Shown piece by piece: positions 22,915-28,316 of a stretch of DNA of 28,316 nt. The stretch is taken from positions 1 to 28,316 of the forward strand of contig CAYSDH010000040.1 of NCBI GenBank assembly GCA_964429805.1. Reading direction: 5' to 3'. The position numbers and the translations under genes are program-made. Numbering within the stretch: position 1 is the stretch's first letter; every line of letters begins with the position of its first letter. A model generated the notes under the pieces. The model was not told the origin of the DNA, did not search any database, and worked only from the letters and a program-made list of their open reading frames with translations. Source of the DNA: CAYSDH01 sp964429805 (GTDB lineage Bacteria > Bacteroidota > Bacteroidia > Flavobacteriales_D > JABDKJ01).

Positions 22915-25299
22915 TTACTTAATAATGAGTGTTGACACAGCAAAGCGGTCGGCAGAAGTTGCAACGATGCTGTATGTGCCAGGCGCTAAGTCTTGCACGT
23001 CCATGTTAAAGATGGCAGAGGCAATTCTCTCAGTGCGCACAGTTCTTCCGTCAACAGATATGACAGATAGATTTCCTTCAAACTCCTCGTCAAACATCAG
23101 GTTAACCTGATCAGTCGCTGGATTTGGGAATACACCTACTTGAACTTCTTCCAAATCATTGAGGCTCGTTACTATTGGCAGCTCTAGAAGATTTCCGCCA
23201 TCAGCAAGTGCTACCCAAAGACCAAATCCTGGTCCGTCACTGTTTACACTTGGGTCTAAGAATCCGCTGGCAAGAACTGTAATTGCTGCACCGTCTAAAC
23301 CTAATGTTTGTAGAGGCGCACCATAAGTAGCTACTGTAGTAGCCCCAGTCATGTCTGTTATTGACAACTCATAGTCCAATGTTCCAAGCTCTAAGTAACC
23401 TGCAAAGTCAGTATAAGAAGCATCATCAACGATGGTTCCTGCTCCAACTCCAGTCTCAACAACATCAACTGTCGGTGCATCAGTAGAACCGTGGTGTACA
23501 AGTACATCTGTATTTGTCATCATGCTGGCCATCTCACGGCCCATGTCATACACTTGAAGACCAAATGCTGGTGCTGGGCTATATCCAGAACCACTAACGA
23601 TTCCGTCTGCAACAACTACATATGTCTCTCCTGATGTGAATGTTACTGGGAAAGTGGCAATGGCATCGGCTGCACTCATGCTTGTTCCTGGCGCCACTCC
23701 AATCGCAATTTCTACATCACCCGGTACGTCAATAAACGGAGTAGCCGTTCTGAATACAAAGTCATCTACTAATAAATCGGCTCCAGCATATATGTCAACC
23801 ACAGCGGCAGCTGCATCGGCAGAGTTGTGGATCACTTGAAGACGCGCAGTAGATGGTGCAGTAATTAAAGGCAGTTCAACTAAGGCACCACCACTAGCAA
23901 GTGCTACCCATAGACCAAATGCTGGTCCATCGCTATTTACACTTGGGTCTAAAAATCCGCTGGCAAGTACTGTTAGTGCCGCACCCTCAAGACCTAAAGT
24001 TTGAAGCGGTGCGCCATAAGTAGCTACAGTAGTAGTACCAGTCATGTCAGTAACAGACAACTCGTAATCTAATGTTCCCAATTCTAGGTAACCCGCAAAG
24101 TCAGTGTAAGACGCATCATCAACGATGGTTCCTGCTCCAACACCTGTCTCAACAACATCAACTGTAGGCGCGTCAGTAGAACCGTGGTGTACAAGCACAT
24201 CAGTCATCGTCATCATGCTCGCCATCTCGCGGCCCATGTCATATACTTGAAGTCCAAAAGCAGGAGCGGGAGTATAGCCCGAGCCACTCACGATTCCGTC
24301 TGCAACAACTATATAAGTCTCTCCAGCAGTAAACGTGACTGGAAAAGAAGCAATCGCATCAGCAGCACTAGTACTTGTTCCTGGCGCCACACCAATCTCA
24401 ATCTCTACATCTCCAGGTACATCGATAAAGGCAGTAGCCGTTCTAAATTCGAAGTCATCAACTAATAAATCTGCACCAGCATATATGTCAACAACAGCTG
24501 CTGCTGCATCTGCAGAATTGTGAATCACTTGAAGACGAGCAGTTGTAGGAGGAGTAACGAGTGGTAACTCTACCAATGCACCTCCACTAGCAAGCGCTAC
24601 CCACAGACCAAATGCTGGTCCGTCACTGTTGACACTTGGATCTAAGAATCCGCTGGCAAGTACCGTAAGCGCAGCACCTTCTAGACCTAGAGTCTGAAGT
24701 GGAGCAGCATATGTCGCTACGGTTGTACTTCCAGTCATGTCTGTGATTGCTAGCTCGTAGTCCATTGTTGCGAGTTCTAGATAACCAGCAAAATCTCCAT
24801 AAGAAGCATCGTCTACAATAATTCCAGCTCCAACCCCAGTCTCTACGACATCTACTGTAGGCGCATCAGTCGACCCGTGGTGAACTAATACATCTGTATT
24901 CATTGCCATAGAGGCTGTTTGACGGCCCATGTCATATACACTCAAGCCAAATGGTGTGGCCGGTGCATATCCGCTGCCGCTGACAATTCCTTCAGCTACT
25001 ACTATATATGACTCACCAGCTGCAAACGCCACTGATGTGTTAAAGACAGCATCGGCTGGTCCTGTACTATTTCCTGGTGCAATGTCCAACTCTATGTCCA
25101 CTCCAGCAGGCAACTCAACAAAAGGTGTAGCCGTTCTGAAAGCAAAGTCGTCAAGCAGAATAACACCGTTGGCATATACATCTACAGTCGCTGCTGCGAG
25201 GTCTGCAGAATTGTGAATCACCTGCACTTGCGCAGATTGGGCCTGCATGCTGAAAGTAGCTGCAAAGGCCATGATTAAGGTAAAGAATGATTTTTTCAT
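22915..25299 (-). CDS. DUF4397 repeat surface protein with Por-type (T9SS) C-terminal sorting domain
   Basis: A 794-residue exported protein. The signal peptide ends near residue 20 (FSMQAQS). Residues 23-715 are three tandem units of exactly 231 residues (23-253, 254-484, 485-715), each with two DUF4397-like beta-sandwich halves: LQVIHNSADAAAAVVDIYAG, and VLVHHGSTDAPTVDVVETG followed by LASGFLDPSVNSDGP. Unit 2 and unit 3 are almost identical; unit 1 has drifted. The last ~75 residues (VGVFPNPATDQVNLMF, then SVDGRTVRTE, LAPGTYSIVATS) are the Por secretion tail, so the protein should cross the outer membrane by the type IX system and be anchored or released. The composition is rich in Ala, Asp, Thr and poor in Lys, suiting an extracellular adhesin or structural layer; binding partners are unknown. 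It is divergent from the sigma gene at 25483. Confidence 0.9.
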   Translation of the reverse strand: MKKSFFTLIMAFAATFSMQAQSAQVQVIHNSADLAAATVDVYANGVILLDDFAFRTATPFVELPAGVDIELDIAPGNSTGPADAVFNTSVAFAAGESYIVVAEGIVSGSGYAPATPFGLSVYDMGRQTASMAMNTDVLVHHGSTDAPTVDVVETGVGAGIIVDDASYGDFAGYLELATMDYELAITDMTGSTTVATYAAPLQTLGLEGAALTVLASGFLDPSVNSDGPAFGLWVALASGGALVELPLVTPPTTARLQVIHNSADAAAAVVDIYAGADLLVDDFEFRTATAFIDVPGDVEIEIGVAPGTSTSAADAIASFPVTFTAGETYIVVADGIVSGSGYTPAPAFGLQVYDMGREMASMMTMTDVLVHHGSTDAPTVDVVETGVGAGTIVDDASYTDFAGYLELGTLDYELSVTDMTGTTTVATYGAPLQTLGLEGAALTVLASGFLDPSVNSDGPAFGLWVALASGGALVELPLITAPSTARLQVIHNSADAAAAVVDIYAGADLLVDDFVFRTATPFIDVPGDVEIAIGVAPGTSMSAADAIATFPVTFTSGETYVVVADGIVSGSGYSPAPAFGLQVYDMGREMASMMTNTDVLVHHGSTDAPTVDVVETGVGAGTIVDDASYTDFAGYLELGTLDYELSITDMTGATTVATYGAPLQTLGLDGAAITVLASGFLDPSVNSDGPGFGLWVALADGGNLLELPIVTSLNDLEEVQVGVFPNPATDQVNLMFDEEFEGNLSVISVDGRTVRTERIASAIFNMDVQDLAPGTYSIVATSADRFAVSTLIIK
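23155..25233 (-). repeat. Three tandem 693-bp coding repeats
   Basis: In-gene units at 25233-24541, 24540-23848 and 23847-23155 encode the 231-residue repeats. Lengths are equal with no indels. Nucleotide identity is lower than protein identity because many third positions differ, so the copies are not a recent duplication. Confidence 0.85.
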
Positions 25300-25440
25300 G
25301 ATTCGTTATTTTAATGATTTGACCGATAGACGCAGATAAATCCTCTTGCGCTTCTCAAATGTTCAACATTTTATCACAAAACTTAAACATCGTGGAAATG
25401 ACGGGGGATAGGTAGAAATATTTTCCTTTTGAGAAGCGTT

Positions 25441-25474
25441 TTTGACTATTCGCGCATCTAGGAGTTGATATTTG
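25441..25474 (+). promoter_or_regulatory. Likely promoter of the third ECF sigma gene
   Basis: TTTG at 25441-25444 is followed after 22 nt by GATATTTG at 25467-25474, one mismatch from TAnnTTTG. If real, the TTG at 25465 lies within the promoter and the GTG at 25483 is the start. Confidence 0.4.
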
Positions 25475-25482
25475 AATCAATC

Positions 25483-26058
25483 GTGCAACCACTCATCAGA
25501 CATATTCACGCTGAAGATGAATCAGCGCTCAGCGAAACGGTCATAGGATTGATTGAAGGGAATGCGCAGGTATTGAAAGAAATTTATGCAAAATATGGTG
25601 GGCTCTTTTATACGATAGCTCGCAGATATGCTTCCTCAAGTCAGGAAGCTGAAGATATGGTCCAAGACTCTTTTGTTAAGATTTTTCAGAAGGCCGATAC
25701 GTTTGAAGGTAATGGCTCTTTTGAAGGTTGGATGAAGAGAATACTGATTAATACATGCTTGACGGCAATAAGAAAGAAGAAAATAATGTATGATGACTCG
25801 TATGAAGATGGGCAGATGCTGGCTCATCCAAACACGGGAGCCAATGTCATAGAAATGATGAATGCAGAGGAAATAATAAGTGCCATGCAGATGTTGCCTA
25901 CAGGGTGCAGAGCCGTATTAAACTTGCATGCTTTAGATGGTTTTTCTCACAAGGAGATAGGCGAGGAACTGGGAATTAGCGAAAGTGCATCTCGCAGCCA
26001 ATTAACCAAAGCGAGACACAGGTTAAGAGAAATTTTATTAGAGAAGGACTTGATTTAG
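25483..26058 (+). CDS. ECF-type RNA polymerase sigma factor (third copy)
   Basis: An ECF sigma factor of about 191 residues, paralogous to the one at 13232. Region 2 contains EIYAKYGGLFYTIARRY, SQEAEDMVQDSFVKIFQ and GSFEGWMKRILINTCLTAIRKKK. Region 4 contains AMQMLPTGCRAVLNLHALDGFSHKEIGEELGISESASRSQLTKARHRLREIL. There is no ATG start: an in-frame stop at 25459 leaves only TTG at 25465 and GTG at 25483. The GTG is chosen because a promoter-like GATATTTG overlaps the TTG; the TTG start would add six residues. An AGGAG at 25460-25464 touches the TTG and is too close to act as a ribosome site for it. The next gene starts 1 nt after the stop, so the two are cotranscribed. Confidence 0.9.
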   Translation: MQPLIRHIHAEDESALSETVIGLIEGNAQVLKEIYAKYGGLFYTIARRYASSSQEAEDMVQDSFVKIFQKADTFEGNGSFEGWMKRILINTCLTAIRKKKIMYDDSYEDGQMLAHPNTGANVIEMMNAEEIISAMQMLPTGCRAVLNLHALDGFSHKEIGEELGISESASRSQLTKARHRLREILLEKDLI

Positions 26059-26059
26059 G

Positions 26060-27649
26060 ATGAGTCAGGAAGACAACATATTTGAAGAGGCCTTAAAGAC
26101 CAAGCTGGACGGGCACCATTCGAAATTGAAAAATGACGTGTGGGAAAGCATCATGTCTGAAATAGGAGATGACAAATTCAAATTGCCTGTAGTTGAGCCG
26201 CGCAATCCGGATAAAGGAAGAAAGTGGTTGCCAGGTCTTTTACTGCTCTTGCTCGCTGGTGGACTAGCTGCTGGATTTTGGACGTATTCGGGCAGTTCCA
26301 CTTCCAATGGCAATGGCAATGGCAATGGCAATGGCAATTTAGATAGTAATGTGAAAGTCGATGGCGCTGGAAATGAGCCTGTGAAAAGTTTTGGCACATT
26401 GGAAGGTGAGTCTGATGTCAACGGCAATTTTAATGTTGAGCCTACTGTCGTTGAGAAGAGTGAAGATGTAACGAGTTTGACAGCTGCTGAGAGTGCATCA
26501 ATTAATGAGGTGAATAAAGTAAAGAATGTTGAAGTGCAGCGGGCTAAAACTCTTGCTAAAACTGCCATTCCTGAGTCTTCTATTCAGCCTGTTGTTTCTG
26601 AAGAAGAAATCACCAATACCTACATTGCAGGGACTGGCGACATTGACAGGTCCGTCTATTCTGCTCAAATAAATTCTCCGACAAATACTTCCAGAGGAAT
26701 TTCGCCTCCAGATGTAACCAATGATGCGACTAATTCTCATACAGCGCCCCAAGCGGGCATTACTACGTTTACAAATTCTGATGAGAATGAAGCTGATGCA
26801 GTGTCAAGTGAAGCTGGAGCAACTGCTCCAAACACTGTTGGCAATAAGCTAACTCAAGCGAAGCAAAGCAACAGAGATAATGTGCCATCAAGCGACAACT
26901 CAATGCCGCCAGTAGGAGAAGAGCAGGAGACCGTGAATGCTGAGCCGCTTGCTGCATATGTCGCCACTGAAGAAGAGGCAAAGGACAGCACTCAGTCTGC
27001 AGGAGTTCCCAATATGGAGTCTGAAGAGACTGCTCGCAAGAAGTTTTCGATAGATTTATTAGCTGGTCCGAGTTATAATTATCGTTTTCTACGTGTGAGT
27101 GACGACCAAATACTTGAGAATCATAAAAACGATAATGAAACATCACTTATAACGTATTCATATTCTGCTTCTGTGTCTTACGCCCTGTCGTCAAAGTTTA
27201 GAATAAACACAGGTCTTACATATTTGAGAATGGGAGAGAAGTATGATTATAGCAGCGCCCATGCCTCGCATTCTGCATTAAACCGATACGACTATGTGAC
27301 CGTGCCGCTAGGAGTGGAGTACGTGCTCGAGCGACCTACGAGAGTCAACTATTTGGCAGGAGTGGGGGCGCAGGTTAGCTTCTTAAGAAGCGGAGAATCA
27401 TCGTGGGTGAATCCGCATTCATTTCAAGCACAAGCACATGACCACACGGGGAGCGACTCACCGTTTGCGAATCAAACATTGGGTCTCAATGCTAAAATTG
27501 GGCTCAATTATCAGTTGACGAAAAACATGCATTTCTCACTGCAAGAACAAGCTTACCTCTTTACAAACTCCATATACAAGAGCGAAACAGGGCTTAATCA
27601 GCGTTCTTACGCTTTTCAGACCTATCTAGGATTGGGTTATCGTTTCTGA
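26060..27649 (+). CDS. Putative trans-envelope anti-sigma/beta-barrel fusion protein
   Basis: A 529-residue protein in four parts. Residues 1-55 are a charged cytoplasmic head (NIFEEALKTKLDGHHSKLKNDVWESIMSEIG) of the short helical kind seen in Bacteroidota anti-sigma regions. Residues 56-74 are one membrane segment (WLPGLLLLLLAGGLAAGFW). Residues 75 to about 330 are a disordered linker rich in Ser, Thr, Asn, Glu, starting with an NG repeat. Residues about 332-529 (FSIDLLAGPSYNYRF, INTGLTYLRMGEKYDY, YVTVPLGVEYVLE, NYLAGVGAQVSFL, ending YLGLGYRF) are alternating strands of a small outer-membrane beta-barrel with a final aromatic residue. There is no signal peptide. The topology implies a chain running from cytoplasm through the inner membrane and periplasm to the outer membrane. 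Its place 1 nt after the sigma gene supports anti-sigma control. Function inferred. Confidence 0.75.
   Translation: MSQEDNIFEEALKTKLDGHHSKLKNDVWESIMSEIGDDKFKLPVVEPRNPDKGRKWLPGLLLLLLAGGLAAGFWTYSGSSTSNGNGNGNGNGNLDSNVKVDGAGNEPVKSFGTLEGESDVNGNFNVEPTVVEKSEDVTSLTAAESASINEVNKVKNVEVQRAKTLAKTAIPESSIQPVVSEEEITNTYIAGTGDIDRSVYSAQINSPTNTSRGISPPDVTNDATNSHTAPQAGITTFTNSDENEADAVSSEAGATAPNTVGNKLTQAKQSNRDNVPSSDNSMPPVGEEQETVNAEPLAAYVATEEEAKDSTQSAGVPNMESEETARKKFSIDLLAGPSYNYRFLRVSDDQILENHKNDNETSLITYSYSASVSYALSSKFRINTGLTYLRMGEKYDYSSAHASHSALNRYDYVTVPLGVEYVLERPTRVNYLAGVGAQVSFLRSGESSWVNPHSFQAQAHDHTGSDSPFANQTLGLNAKIGLNYQLTKNMHFSLQEQAYLFTNSIYKSETGLNQRSYAFQTYLGLGYRF
26306..26335 (+). repeat. Hexanucleotide microsatellite (AATGGC)5
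   Basis: Five perfect AATGGC copies, encoding Asn-Gly five times just after the membrane segment. Copy-number change would keep the reading frame and lengthen or shorten the linker. Confidence 0.9.
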
Positions 27650-27708
27650 CTTGCAGCGTTAATGCTCAAAATGAGTGACTAAGACTAGTAGGAGATGAGT
27701 CTGTATTT

Positions 27709-27746
27709 TGCGCCACAAGGCACTAAAAATGGGTGGTGTAGGCGCA
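27709..27746 (+). other. Hairpin in the 27650-27864 intergenic region
   Basis: TGCGCC (27709-27714) pairs with GGCGCA (27741-27746), with extra ACA/TGT pairs inside after a 1-nt bulge. No T run follows, so it is not a classical terminator. The 215-nt gap holds no convincing gene. Confidence 0.35.
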
Positions 27747-27838
27747 TGAGCTCAAGAATCTTTCAGGAAACTCTTCCTGTAAAAAATCATTCATATCAAT
27801 CTGTTCATATAAAATAACTATGACGCTGATCTAAAGAC

Positions 27839-27846
27839 TACCTTTG
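27839..27846 (+). promoter_or_regulatory. -7 promoter element of typA
   Basis: TACCTTTG matches TAnnTTTG exactly and is the same octamer as before the arsenosugar operon. It lies 18 nt before the typA ATG. No TTG is found at the usual distance upstream. Confidence 0.5.
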
Positions 27847-27864
27847 CGCCCTCAAAATAGAGCA

Positions 27865-28316
27865 ATGGAGCAGAATATCAGGAACATAGCCATCATCGCA
27901 CACGTAGATCATGGGAAGACGACACTGGTCGATAAGATAATCGATGAATGTAAGGTACTAGATGACCGAAAGGAGCGCACTGAGCTGCTTCTCGACAGCA
28001 ACGACCTTGAGCGCGAGCGTGGTATCACCATTCTTTCTAAAAACGTATCAGCCCGATATAAGGATGTGAAGATTAACATAATCGACACGCCTGGTCACTC
28101 CGACTTTGGTGGGGAAGTAGAGCGTGTACTAAAAATGGCCGATGGAGTTATTCTGCTTTGTGATGCCTTTGAAGGGCCAATGCCGCAAACGAGATTTGTA
28201 CTCGGTAAAGCGCTTGACCTTGGACTTAGACCTATTGTTGTAGTCAACAAGGTGGACAAAGAAAACTGTACGCCAGAGCTGGTGCATGAGCAAGTATTTG
28301 ACCTGATGTTTAATCT
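27865..28316 (+). CDS. typA: Translational GTPase TypA/BipA (5' part, cut by window end)
   Basis: The first 150 residues of the ribosome-associated GTPase TypA/BipA. The start MEQNIRNIAIIAHVDHGKTTLVDKI gives the P-loop (AHVDHGKTT). The subfamily signature LDSNDLERERGITI is switch I, DTPGHSDFGGEVERVL is switch II and VVNKVD is the guanine-specificity motif. The phrase FEGPMPQTRFVLGKALDLGLRPIVVVNK separates it from LepA and EF-G. The gene runs off the right edge. The ATG at 27865 is the only one that keeps the conserved N-terminus. It has its own promoter element and is not part of the operon before it. Expected roles are ribosome assembly and stress adaptation, known for the family. Confidence 0.95.
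   Translation, partial: MEQNIRNIAIIAHVDHGKTTLVDKIIDECKVLDDRKERTELLLDSNDLERERGITILSKNVSARYKDVKINIIDTPGHSDFGGEVERVLKMADGVILLCDAFEGPMPQTRFVLGKALDLGLRPIVVVNKVDKENCTPELVHEQVFDLMFN

Noticed and set aside
22877..23110. Plus-strand open frame across the end of the DUF4397 gene
   Set aside because: Antisense shadow of a clear gene, overlapping its terminator; no protein family features.
23636..25216. Several plus-strand open frames with similar sequences inside the DUF4397 gene
   Set aside because: Their similarity comes from the antisense of the 693-bp repeats.
26065..26568. 167-residue minus-strand open frame opposite the fusion protein
   Set aside because: Low-complexity Ser/Pro/Leu shadow of the disordered linker.

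Overview
The window looks like the chromosome of a Bacteroidota bacterium, probably from the marine flavobacterial side, although the order cannot be fixed from the sequence. Reasons: several TAnnTTTG promoter elements (the -7 box of this phylum), few Shine-Dalgarno sites, a carboxypeptidase-regulatory-domain/beta-barrel outer-membrane protein, a DUF4397 surface protein with a Por-type (type IX secretion) C-terminal tail, a START_2 protein, a fused RibBA, and three ECF sigma factors within 28 kb. No transposon, phage, CRISPR array or rRNA was seen. There is one tRNA.

Layout. 50-1669: a lipoprotein solute-binding protein of a peptide-type ABC importer. 1693-4879 (+): a promoter and a compact four-gene arsenosugar operon (CofC-like glycosyltransferase, CMD peroxidase-like protein, radical SAM ArsS, arsenite methyltransferase ArsM). 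4883-10315 (-): a tightly packed operon running leftwards, START_2 protein - LptF/G permease - GT4 glycosyltransferase - ribBA - an all-helical protein with a DSDDT motif. A tRNA-Met with its own promoter element and terminator follows (10437-10565, -). 10622-13042 (+): a large outer-membrane beta-barrel protein. 13232-13804: a first ECF sigma factor with no anti-sigma gene beside it, then a hairpin-rich gap and an S37-type lipoprotein peptidase. 15429-16337: a second arsenic locus, arsR plus a DUF6428 gene, with a candidate operator. 16412-19812: two tandem secreted paralogues of unknown function. 19872-21022: a second ECF sigma factor overlapping its anti-sigma gene. 21027-21845: an SRAP (YedK/HMCES) protein. 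22119-22721: a small secreted protein. 22721-22895: a duplicated terminator cassette. 22915-25299 (-): the DUF4397 protein with three 231-residue repeats. 25483-27649: a third ECF sigma factor and, 1 nt later, a protein with an anti-sigma-like cytoplasmic head, one inner-membrane segment, a long disordered linker and an outer-membrane-type beta-barrel. 27865-end: the start of typA/bipA.

How the parts may work together. The two arsenic loci lie 11 kb apart. They suggest that arsenite is sensed by ArsR and turned into organoarsenic compounds by ArsM, ArsS and partners; no arsenic efflux pump or arsenate reductase is present in the window. ArsM, ArsR and the DUF6428 protein all end in adjacent cysteines. 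The sigma-factor loci suggest regulated envelope and surface functions. The most intriguing candidate system is the third sigma factor paired with one protein that appears to run from cytoplasm to outer membrane, which could carry a surface signal straight to a sigma factor. This is inference from topology, not demonstrated.
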